A stretch of DNA of 64,000 nucleotides, taken from Bacillota bacterium. Lineage in GTDB: Bacteria > Bacillota > Clostridia > Christensenellales > Aristaeellaceae. The notes beneath the pieces are model-generated. The model saw only the letters and a program-made list of their open reading frames with translations. It was not told the origin of the DNA and did no database searches. The stretch is taken from contig JAEZTL010000009.1 in the NCBI GenBank assembly GCA_023421395.1, forward strand, positions 57,212 to 121,211. Direction: 5' to 3'. Both the position numbers and the translations under genes were made by a program. Positions 27,401 through 34,889 of the stretch are shown one piece after another; within the stretch, counting starts at the first letter, position 1, and every line of letters starts with the position of its first letter.

Positions 27401-30400
27401 GTCCGCGGCCATACGGCCGCCAGCCTGGATTTGACGGGCGCGCTGCTGTTTACAGGAACGGATCACGTCTATACGCTGGAGCGGGACGCCGTTCTCACGC
27501 AGTCGCTGCATCTGCCGGAAGGCAACACGTACATCGTTCCGGCGGGGCGCAGCATTCAGGTGGAAGAAGGCGCCAGCCTATACGTGGCGGGTGTGCTGGT
27601 CAAGGACGGAACGATCACCGGAACGCTGCTGGACGGGAACGGAAACCCCTTCAAGGTGTCGGCCGTTACGGTCCAACCGGAAACCGCAAACCTATACGTT
27701 GGGGATACCCTCCCGCTGGCCGTTGGGGTAACCCCGAATTATGCCGAGGATCAATCGGTGACCTGGAGCAGCGACGACGAAACTGTGGCCGAGGTTGACA
27801 ACTCCGGTGTCGTTACGGCGCTCAAAGCGGGCAGCGCTACCATCAGCGCGACGGCCGCGGATGGCAACGATGTGAGCGCGGGTTGTCAGATTACCGTCAT
27901 GCAGTATGCCAACGGCATGACTTTGGACAAAGCCGGCGCGGCGATGTATACCGGCGAGACGCTAACGCTGCACGCGACGATTTCGCCCGATGGGACCAAT
28001 CCGAACGTAACCTGGACCAGCAACGACGGGGCCGTGGCAGCGGTCAGCAGTTCCGGCGTAGTATCCGCGCTGAAAGCGGGGACGGCGACGATTACCGCGA
28101 CGACCGTGGACGGAAGCAACAAGAGTGCGAGTTGCCAGATCACCGTAAAGCAGTACGCCACCGGTGTGGCGCTTTACAAGACCAGCGCAACGATGTACAC
28201 CGGCGGAAAGCTAAGAATGCAAGCGACGGTTTCTCCCAGCGATACGAGCGATAAGAGCTTGACCTGGTCGAGCAGCGATACGGCCGTGGCGACGGTGGCA
28301 AACGGCTTGGTCACAGCGATCAAAGCTGGCAATGTGACCATCACCGCGACGACTGCGGATGGCAGCAACAAGAGTGTGGCCTGCGAAATCACGGTTTGGG
28401 TTCTCGAGACGGGCGTCACGATCGGCCCAGTCAGGGAGGCGCTGCTCAAGCCGGGGGACATACTGATGCTCTCGGCAAACGTGCAGCCCGAAGACGCCCA
28501 TGACCGCAGCGTGATCTGGGGTACCAGCAATCCGGACGTGGCGCTTGTAGACGGCGGTATGGTAACGGCGGTCGGCCGGGGCACGGCGACGATCACGGCA
28601 GTTACACCAAACTATGTCACGGCGACCTGCGAAATCACCGTGGAGGACCGGATGGTGGACCTGACACTGAGCGTGCCGGATGGCACGCCGCTCGTGAACG
28701 GCGCTTACCGCGTGCCGGTAAACGGCACGCTGCAGATCGGAACGAGCGTGAAGCCGCAGGGGATCGGCCATACCCTCTCCTACAAAACCTCCGACGGCAA
28801 GGTGGCGTCGGTGAAGTCGGGCGTGATCAAAGGCCTCAAAAACGGCCAGGCGACCATCACCGTCACCGCGAAGGATTCAAAAGGGCTGGCCAGTAAGTCA
28901 AAAACGCTCAAGATCAGCGTGTATACCCCGGTGGGCAGCGTCACCCTGCCGGGCGAGGCGCAGATGCTGACTGGGGCGGCGAAGAAGCTGACGGCGGCAA
29001 TCGCCCCCTCCGGCGCCAGCGACAAGGCGCTTGCGTGGGACAGTGACAACAAAGCCGTGGCCACGGTCGCCCAGGATGGCACGGTTACGGCGCGGAAGAT
29101 GGGCACGGCGAACATCACCGCGACGTCGGCGAACGGCAAGGCGGCCTCCTGCCTGGTGCGGGTGACCGACCGGGCGACGGGCGTGCAGATTGCCAGCGAG
29201 ACCGGCAACGCCTATGTGGACTACAAGAAGTCCCTGCAGCTGTCGGCGGCGGTCAGCCCGGAGACGGCCTACGGCAAGGTTACCTGGAAGTCCTCCAACA
29301 CAGCGTACGTGACGGTGGACGCAAACGGCCGGGTCTACGGCAAAAAGGTGGGGAAAGCCACCGTCTACGCCACCGCGGCGGACGGATCGGGCGTGCGCGG
29401 GCAGATCACCATCCAGGTCATCACCCCGGTGAAGGACGTGCGTCTGCCGGAGACGGACAAGGTCTTTGTCGGCAGGACGAAGAAGCTGGCGGCAACGCTC
29501 TCCCCCTCCAAGCCGACGTTCAAGTCGCTGAAATGGGAGAGCAATAACGAAGCCGTGGCGACGGTCGCCGCGGACGGCACGGTGACGGCGAAGGCGCTGG
29601 GTACGGCGGTCATCACGGCGACGGCGTACAACGCTCTGAGCGACAGCTGCACCGTCACGGTGGCGCAGCCGGTGACGGGCATCACGATTACGCCGCCGAA
29701 AAATGGCACGGTGGTTTACAAGGGCGAGACGACCGAGGCGCTGGAAGCGGTCGTAGCCCCCGGGAACGCCAACGACAAGAGCCTTGCGTGGAAGTCCTCC
29801 AACACCAAGCTCGCCGCGGTGGATGCGCAGGGCCAAGTGACGGGCAGGAGCGCGGGCAAGGTGAAGATCACCGCCACCGCGAAGGACGGAAGCGGCGTGG
29901 CTGGCAGCATCAGTCTGACCATTGTTTCTCCTGCAACGTCGATCAAGTTGAACAAGACCGGTGTGGTGCTCTACCAAAACGGAACCGGCGCGCAGAAGGC
30001 CCTCCAGCTTACGGCGACCCCGTCGCCCAAGGGTTCGAAATACCGAAGCCTGACCTGGAGCGTTGCAAGCGGCGACGCGGCGACGGTGGACGCATCCACC
30101 GGCATTGTGACGGCGGTAAAGTACGGCGCCGCGGTGATCCGCGCGACCACCGACAGGGGTCGCACGGCGGACTGCACAGTTACGGTGCGCACGCTGCCCG
30201 CGGCTTTTAATCTGAAGACCACTGAAAAGACGCTGGCCTTCAGGCAGAGCTTCAACCTTGGCGCGGAAACGGACTATGACGCGGGATGCACGGAAAGGGC
30301 GCTGACCTGGAAGAGCAGCAACACGAAGGTGGCCACGGTGTCTTCCACCGGCGTCGTGAAGGCGAGTAAGAGCAAGACGGGTACGGCCGTCATCACGGCA

Positions 30401-31114
30401 ACCACGAAGAACGGCATCAAGGCCAGCTGCACGGTCAAGGTGGTCAAAAGCCTGCCCAAGGGCACGGCGGGCACGCCCGCCGTGGAGGCAGCCATACCCA
30501 GGATCGCGCTGAGGCTGACGGGCGGCGGCTACGCCACCAGTGACGGCCATGTGGCGGACGTGGACGGCAAAGGCAATGTCGAGCTGAAGTCGGACGGCGC
30601 GGCCACGCTGGAAGCGGGCGGAAAGCAGATCGTCGTGAAGGTCGAGGACGGCAATCTGGCGGAGCTGAAACTGGATAAGGACACGGGCCTGACAATCTCA
30701 ACAAACACGAATGTCAAGTGGACGGTGAAAGATAGGGAAATTGCCGCGATCGATGAGGAAGGCCAACTGGCTGCTCTGCGCCTGGGGACGACGACGCTCA
30801 CCTGCGATGCAAGCGACGGTGGGGAATGGACGATCCGGATCGTCGTAACGCAGCCGGATGAGGATGCGCCACGCCAGAATCCCGAGCCGTCCGCCGTACC
30901 TGAGCCGGTCATGCCGGAACCGACGCCGGAGACCGAGCCGACGGTTGCGCCGGAACCCACGCCTGCCCCCGTGCCGGCGGTTGAACCCGAGCCTGCGCCT
31001 TCTGCCGAGCCGGAACCTGCTCCCGAGACCGAGCGGGAGCCCGCTCCGGAATCCCATGTGAAACCATCTCCGGCACCCGCTGATGCCGATGCCCAAGCGG
31101 GAACTGAGGGATGA
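24425..31114 (+). CDS. Giant secreted protein: X2 modules, beta-helix region, Big_2 array, Pro-rich tail
   Basis: 2229 residues from ATG 24425. A signal peptide (KKAAAVMFIILACFFLPLFA) is followed by four tandem modules of about 85 residues (roughly 35-378) that resemble CBM_X2 domains, each with a core like FSGIAGLEAGSDYTVSGDTV. Residues about 400-870 form glycine- and serine-rich rungs (ISGG, ITGGT repeats), as in right-handed beta-helix carbohydrate-binding proteins (Cthe_2159-like). Residues about 1076-2009 hold eleven Ig-like Big_2 domains (VTWxSxDxxVAxV...GxATITA pattern), then a degenerate twelfth. The end (about 2149-2229) is a Pro-Glu tail. There is no LPxTG sorting motif and no transmembrane end, so the attachment mode is unknown. 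It probably binds carbohydrate or other surfaces. It stands alone with its own promoter. Confidence 0.85.
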   Translation: MLKKAAAVMFIILACFFLPLFAQYETGKAETPDSPYAFDLNSAAAAHSNIVVSCEELQGVTFLGITGLEENADYLVSATDVIIKESFLATLSVGIHDITLNFSASTQKTVSVDVVDTTPVCSVSPVSAVFNRTETSPQHTDLVFTLSMAYTEFSGIQGLSAEDYTKDANEVTVSKEALSRLLPGENTLVFNFTSGGSRSVAIMVSDDSITASISPDNAVFDYAAPGDVLIAVSTTGCSLTGVEGLTEGRDYSLEGDNVVLLKAYLETLKPGQYTLYFQFDYYSAQALSLQLVETSPVASLLPQSATFDKYVNDPRHADISVAMTANGHVFSGIAGLEAGSDYTVSGDTVTISKDSLNAMENGTHTFPFQFDGHRYALFDVEILNSEPAFTINEAALADGSGAGWSYADGVLAISGSGLTLSGYSGDALRIEVAAAVTDVALSGVDLEDCNFVYAGGPTGTLLISMQGSNEMHGGIEGVNGNLTFGGSGSLKVVSGQEAAVWAGKITVRSGSLTALAVSGGSTDAYGLRAMSTLMISGGTVVAGGSSGNGYAYGIMADSFITTAGTVASTGAVRSGNSRGYAHGIMAGSISITGGTIAATGDGSAGSGNYGYGMHGRNIFIDGGSVTANGVGSNGGGFGIYSYETATYANGTVHATGNSEGISFLGDVSVLGGSVTASGDYGGLESQNGRVKISGGSLTTTGDGWGISTQAGDILFDGGTFDSSGGVFSRSGKIAVSAGSMKLRDSVVMANKGAIEISGGEVVAESFAAYEGDVRITGGDVTLNGEGNCIDSYSGNISVSGGKLTARSRWDGSYALLARDGQIDISGGNIKACGGRGIAASDGVSLSGADTYVRAAGSISAFGVLTVNGHLEDVTGWRHGVYENGTLRKIDTPKNLYIDGETYDAADLSEDLEGDGWRWSWEAPELLLDGYSGGFVGCADASPFRLRLKDGTANSVSGEIDAPSLDISGGGSLRADVLAVPNGSISIHNSAVLVRGHTAASLDLTGALLFTGTDHVYTLERDAVLTQSLHLPEGNTYIVPAGRSIQVEEGASLYVAGVLVKDGTITGTLLDGNGNPFKVSAVTVQPETANLYVGDTLPLAVGVTPNYAEDQSVTWSSDDETVAEVDNSGVVTALKAGSATISATAADGNDVSAGCQITVMQYANGMTLDKAGAAMYTGETLTLHATISPDGTNPNVTWTSNDGAVAAVSSSGVVSALKAGTATITATTVDGSNKSASCQITVKQYATGVALYKTSATMYTGGKLRMQATVSPSDTSDKSLTWSSSDTAVATVANGLVTAIKAGNVTITATTADGSNKSVACEITVWVLETGVTIGPVREALLKPGDILMLSANVQPEDAHDRSVIWGTSNPDVALVDGGMVTAVGRGTATITAVTPNYVTATCEITVEDRMVDLTLSVPDGTPLVNGAYRVPVNGTLQIGTSVKPQGIGHTLSYKTSDGKVASVKSGVIKGLKNGQATITVTAKDSKGLASKSKTLKISVYTPVGSVTLPGEAQMLTGAAKKLTAAIAPSGASDKALAWDSDNKAVATVAQDGTVTARKMGTANITATSANGKAASCLVRVTDRATGVQIASETGNAYVDYKKSLQLSAAVSPETAYGKVTWKSSNTAYVTVDANGRVYGKKVGKATVYATAADGSGVRGQITIQVITPVKDVRLPETDKVFVGRTKKLAATLSPSKPTFKSLKWESNNEAVATVAADGTVTAKALGTAVITATAYNALSDSCTVTVAQPVTGITITPPKNGTVVYKGETTEALEAVVAPGNANDKSLAWKSSNTKLAAVDAQGQVTGRSAGKVKITATAKDGSGVAGSISLTIVSPATSIKLNKTGVVLYQNGTGAQKALQLTATPSPKGSKYRSLTWSVASGDAATVDASTGIVTAVKYGAAVIRATTDRGRTADCTVTVRTLPAAFNLKTTEKTLAFRQSFNLGAETDYDAGCTERALTWKSSNTKVATVSSTGVVKASKSKTGTAVITATTKNGIKASCTVKVVKSLPKGTAGTPAVEAAIPRIALRLTGGGYATSDGHVADVDGKGNVELKSDGAATLEAGGKQIVVKVEDGNLAELKLDKDTGLTISTNTNVKWTVKDREIAAIDEEGQLAALRLGTTTLTCDASDGGEWTIRIVVTQPDEDAPRQNPEPSAVPEPVMPEPTPETEPTVAPEPTPAPVPAVEPEPAPSAEPEPAPETEREPAPESHVKPSPAPADADAQAGTEG
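27650..30450 (+). repeat. Tandem Big_2 (bacterial Ig-like) coding repeats
   Basis: Eleven units of about 80-95 codons each. They begin near YANGMTL, YATGVAL, LETGVTI, PVGSVTL, RATGVQI, PVKDVRL, PVTGITI and PATSIKL, and end in CxITV-like strands. Units 2 and 3 are the most alike (GSNKSASCQITV and GSNKSVACEITV), which suggests recent local duplication. Confidence 0.85.
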
Positions 31115-31244
31115 CTTACCGAGGTTCTGAAGATCATTGAAGTTTGAACCTTGTGTTATGCAGAAGAATGATCATCGGACGGCCATGGTTCCAATTTTAA
31201 AGGCGGGCGGCCCAGCTATTTCAGCAAAGCCGTCCGCTTCTTCG

Positions 31245-31330
31245 TCATCCAGTTACGAACGAACCGCCTGCTGCAGGGTGTCGTCAACCTCACTCTCGAA
31301 GTCTGCAAATAAAACGTTAAGCCGCAAATG
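31245..31330 (-). pseudogene. Integrase C-terminal scrap, relic 2
   Basis: The minus strand reads ADFESEVDDTLQQAVRS and then a stop. This matches the extreme C-termini of relic 1 (VDLNETLRQAVGRE) and relic 3 (GGIDDTLRQAVGV). Only about 25 residues remain and nothing upstream aligns. The match is short but in the correct place relative to the stop codon. Confidence 0.5.
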
Positions 31331-31349
31331 AGCTTGAGAGCAGAGAAAG

Positions 31350-32061
31350 GTGAGATGAAGAGGGCGTGCAATAGCACACGGCCTCGGATTGCGCCGGCCG
31401 GAGGGATCCGGGTAGCCGACGTCGCCCTTCGCGGGAAGGGCGTGAATTGAATCTCAATATTGAGTCGAAGCGACCCACACCACGGCGGGTTTACCAACCG
31501 GGCGTTGTCCGGCGGTGGCCCGCCGATGGACTGCGCGCGCACCTGATCGACCTCACGTTGAGACTGGCCGGCGATGCATCCATCAATGTCTTCGCCCGTA
31601 CCTTCAGGCGGACCGAAAACCTGGAGCGGGTTTGCCGACGTCAGGCCTATCAGCCTGCAGACCCCACACCTTAATAAACGATGATGTGGAAGCGGCGGCA
31701 GTGCTGACTGTGATTTTGCCAATGGCGCCTGCGCGGTGTTTGAGACCAGCTTCCTGCTGCATACGAAGAAAGACGGCATGCATTTGGAGCTATTCGGCAC
31801 CCGGGCGGAGTGCGGGCGGATCCGGAGATTGAGATTCGCGCCGCGTCGGGCGGTTGCCCGATGGACATGATTCCGCGCGTCACCTGCGATCGCTTCGGGC
31901 ATCAGAAGCCGGTTACCGCGCAGATGAATTATTTCATCCACCGCATTCAAGACGGCATCCCGTGCGAAAACTCCGCCGAGGCAGGCTGTCTTTTTATGAA
32001 GACGATTGACGCCGCCTACCGGCCGGCAGAAAAGGGCTGTTTGGCGGAAATGGAAAAGTGA
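31350..32061 (+). pseudogene. Decayed Gfo/Idh/MocA-family oxidoreductase
   Basis: Pieces in different frames follow the order of the C-terminal two thirds of this NAD(P)-dependent sugar dehydrogenase family. SDPHHGGFTNRALSGGGPPMD runs into HLIDLTLRLAGDASINVFAR (the conserved GGGxxxDxGxHxIDL block). Next come FETSFLLHTKKDGMHLELFG and, in another frame, NYFIHRIQDGIPCENSAEAG followed by MKTIDAAYRPAEKG. The N-terminal Rossmann part is absent and at least three frameshifts separate the pieces. An intact homologue lies at 43214. Confidence 0.8.
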
Positions 32062-32385
32062 CTTGAGGACGGTTCGCGGATTAACAGCTTCCGGGCAAAA
32101 AATATATGTTGGAGTGAAAAGCGGCAGAGTGCGAAGCGCAGGGCAGACCTGCTGCCTGGCAAGCTGGTCGCTTTTTTCGCTGCGCCCTCACCAACTGCCG
32201 GAGGGCGCCGTCGATATGGCCTTCGGTGAAAGTGGATTACCGGTTGCAGCTGGGCTCCGCCCTGGCGTGGCCCAGGGGCTTGGAGATGCCTGCGAGGCAA
32301 TGATTGCAAAGGATGAGTGAGTTGAAAGATGCTGAACGGCCATTCGGCGCCCTTTATCTCTGAAGGCAGAAAATCCGCCTTTGGG
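32062..32385. other. Geneless stretch between two pseudogenes
   Basis: No protein match is recognised in any frame and no clear terminator or promoter is seen. It lies between the decayed dehydrogenase (ending 32061) and the end of the decayed LacI gene (32386). Confidence 0.5.
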
Positions 32386-33206
32386 TTATACGGAATTTCG
32401 GATTTCCAGCCTGCTGTGGAAGAATTCCCGCACCGCGGGCGTTTCGGGTTTCCGGAGCATTGCCAGCAGGGCCTTTGTGCCCGCTTGTGCCATCTCAAAA
32501 AACGGCAGACTCATGGCGGTGAGCGGCGGGTCAATCTGATCCAAGTAGGGTAGCGAGTCCAGCGCGATTACCTTGACATCTTCCGGGACACGCTTGCCGA
32601 TGGCGCGCAGCGCCGTCAGAAGTTGCACGCCATAGGTGCCCCAGCAGGCGATGCATCCGTCCAGGTTCGCCGCCTGAAGGCGCTTTAACAGCGCCCCGTA
32701 ATCCTGGTTGTGGAAATTCCGCGGCAGGTACAGTACGGTCTCCGGCAATCCCGCCGCTTTCATAGCGTCCCGGTATCCGTTGAGACGGTCCACCTCGGTC
32801 TTGGGCTGGTAGACACTTAGGTTGTCCTTGCTGAGGGCGCCGACGTATCCAATCCGCTGCATCCGTTTTCCAGCAGCAGATGGCAGGCCGCCAGGCCGTC
32901 CCGGTACATGTCAGACTTGATGTAACTGACGCCCGGTTCGTTGGTATAACCATAGATGACGACAAAGGGGATGGCATGGCGCTGAAACATTTCGATGTAG
33001 TCGGACTCCATGAAGTTCTGTTCGCTATGCGCCGAGGAAATGAAGATCACCCCGTCGATGCGGCCCTCCATGTAGTACTGAATGCAGCTGGCCTGTTCTC
33101 CGGCGGGATGGCTGGGGCAGATCAGCCTTGAAAGTCCCGGACGATCCTGCGAGGCCTTAAAATAAAGGGTTCCGCCGATGCCTGACATCGGCGTCTTCAT
33201 TTTCAA
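32386..33206 (-). pseudogene. Truncated, frameshifted LacI-family regulator
   Basis: The minus strand encodes the effector-binding domain of a LacI regulator in two frames: YYMEGRIDGVIFISSAHSEQ through IKSDMYRDGLAACHLLLENG, then after a frameshift near 32860 QRIGYVGALSKDNLSVYQPK through VPEDVKVIALDSLPYLDQID and PPLTAMSLPFFEMAQAGTKA. The DNA-binding domain and hinge are missing. Similarity stops at about 33206, three bases from the 80-nt repeat. Without the head and with a frameshift it cannot act as a repressor. Confidence 0.82.
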
Positions 33207-33208
33207 GA

Positions 33209-33288
33209 GGCAATTCTGATGGCGGTTATGCCGAAAAAAATCTGCCGTCAGATTTGCGGAAAATCGGAGGGCAGCCTCTTTTGAGCGG
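33209..33288 (-). repeat. 80-nt hairpin repeat, copy 2
   Basis: Reverse-strand partner of 23766-23845. On this strand the CTGCC/GGCAG stem is followed by ATTTTTTT, making a better terminator than copy 1. It abuts the broken 5' end of the LacI relic. Confidence 0.7.
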
Positions 33289-33761
33289 GATAATTCCGGG
33301 GCAAGGGGTATTGACTGAATAATCGCGTTACGAAATTGGAACGCATTTCTTGCGCATACGGAAGGAAGAAGATGCAGCCGTCAAACCATTTCCATAAACT
33401 GAAAGACCCGCGTCGCGCCGTTCGCGCCGCGGGTGGAGCCGTTCCGCACGCTGCTGCGGGCCAACGGCCCCGGCTTTCATAGCGACAGTCTCATTATCTA
33501 CTCGTTCGTTGCAGGCTGCGGGAGTGGGGAATGCGCCCGGAGGCGCAGCCGGCGACGCGTCAGCGCCCGGAGCTTTGACTGCCGCGCGGCAAGCCTCTTG
33601 ATTCGCCGGACAGATTGTACCTGTAGGCGGCGAGGCGTGTGATCATTGGCCGTCATTCAGAGGGGCAGAATCCATTTGCGGTGTCGGGCTCAATCGCCGC
33701 AAGCCAGCGCCCATCCCGCAAAACGTGCTCGTCTCGTGAAATCATAATCTTTTTATCTGTA
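33289..33761. other. Geneless stretch before the ribose operon
   Basis: No recognisable coding sequence. The frames are arginine-rich and carry no known motif. The right end turns AT-rich at the promoter. Confidence 0.5.
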
Positions 33762-33790
33762 TTGACAAAATAAATGTTTCCGGATATAAT
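33762..33790 (+). promoter_or_regulatory. Consensus promoter of the ribose operon
   Basis: TTGACA (33762-33767), a 17-bp spacer and TATAAT (33785-33790): a perfect match to the vegetative promoter consensus, 60 bp before the LacI start codon. Confidence 0.9.
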
Positions 33791-33805
33791 AATTGCAATA
33801 GCACC

Positions 33806-33817
33806 TAAAACGTTTTA
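33806..33817 (+). promoter_or_regulatory. LacI-type palindromic operator
   Basis: TAAAACGTTTTA is a perfect 12-bp palindrome with central CG, centred about 20 bp after the -10 box, over the start of transcription. A related half-site, AATCGTTTTTTAA, follows at about 33821-33833. This placement predicts autorepression by the LacI gene downstream. Confidence 0.82.
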
Positions 33818-33850
33818 CTAAATCGTTTTTTAATACGGAGAGCGAAAGAA

Positions 33851-34873
33851 ATGCGCAAACGGGTAACAATCGCCGACATCGCGCGCGAATGCGAGACTTC
33901 CATCACGACGGTCTCCCGCGTTATAAACAGCGTACCGGGGTACTGCGCGCCGGAGACGGAAAAGCGCATACTGGAAACCGTAGAGCGGTTGCAATACCGG
34001 CCCAACCCCGTCGCCCGCTCCCTCGTAAAACGTTGCACCCGCATGATCGCGGTGCTCATTCCGGACATATACAACCACTTCTTTCAGGAGTTCTATCAGG
34101 GCGCCGAGGCGTACTGCATGGCGCGGGGGTACAAGATCCTCCTATGCAACACCGCGGCTTCGGAGGCGCGGGAGCTCGCCTATCTGGAGGATCTCAGCGC
34201 TGGCGTCGTCGACGGCATACTGGTCAGCACCCTCAACGGTGCGGAAAACAACGACAAGCTGTTAAAGCTTGAGCAGGAGAAGTTCCCCTTGGTACTGGTC
34301 GAGCGATACGGGGACGATCTGAAGGACCTGCACCGGGTAATCTTTACCAACCGGGAGGCCATGGAACTGAGCGTCGGGAAGCTGTATCAGAACGGCCACA
34401 GGCGGATCGCCTACCTCTCTGGCCCGAAGGAAGCCTACAACGCCCGGCTGCGGCTGGAGGGCTACCTCGCGGCGCATGAAAACCTTGGCCTGCAGGTGGA
34501 TGAGAATCTGATCCGCTATGGGGACTACAAGCTGGACTCAGGCTACAGCGCCATGCGCGATCTGCTCGAGCACGAAAAATTCACCGCCTTCGCCGCCGCC
34601 AACGACCTCATCGCCATCGGCGCGTGCCGCGCCATCCGCGAAGCGGGCATGCGCGTACCGGACGACATCTCCGCTGTGGGGTTTGACGGCACGCTGTTGG
34701 CGGACCTGCATCAGCCGCCGCTGGATACGGTGGCGCTGGGTGGGTGCGAAATGGGTCAGAAGTCCGCGGAATGCCTGCTGCGGCTGATCGAAAACAAGAA
34801 GGTTTCGGAAAAGACCATACGCTTTCAACCCCATCTGCGCGCAGGCGGGAGCATTAAAAACATAAATTTGTAG
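33851..34873 (+). CDS. LacI-family repressor of the ribose operon
   Basis: 340 residues. The helix-turn-helix is classical (TIADIARECETSITTVSRVI), with the hinge NPVARSLVKRCTRMIAVLIP. The effector domain has the usual strands: FFQEFYQGAEAYCMARGYKI, GVVDGILVSTLNG, GHRRIAYLSGP and AANDLIAIGACRAI, ending in DTVALGGCEMGQKSAECLL. The gene follows a consensus promoter and palindromic operator and precedes the URO-D gene by 16 bp, so it is the first gene of the operon it most likely controls. Effector: probably ribose or a phosphate of it. Confidence 0.92.
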   Translation: MRKRVTIADIARECETSITTVSRVINSVPGYCAPETEKRILETVERLQYRPNPVARSLVKRCTRMIAVLIPDIYNHFFQEFYQGAEAYCMARGYKILLCNTAASEARELAYLEDLSAGVVDGILVSTLNGAENNDKLLKLEQEKFPLVLVERYGDDLKDLHRVIFTNREAMELSVGKLYQNGHRRIAYLSGPKEAYNARLRLEGYLAAHENLGLQVDENLIRYGDYKLDSGYSAMRDLLEHEKFTAFAAANDLIAIGACRAIREAGMRVPDDISAVGFDGTLLADLHQPPLDTVALGGCEMGQKSAECLLRLIENKKVSEKTIRFQPHLRAGGSIKNINL

Positions 34874-34889
34874 AGGGGAGTCGAAAGAA

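Noticed and set aside
27650..30450. Regularly spaced similar segments, possible CRISPR-like array
   Set aside because: Units are 240-285 bp, protein-coding and in frame; they are Big_2 domains.
28898..30550. 550-codon minus-strand open frame inside the giant surface protein
   Set aside because: Composition is Arg/Gly/His-rich and it mirrors the Big_2 codons; the plus-strand repeats are clearly the coding frame.
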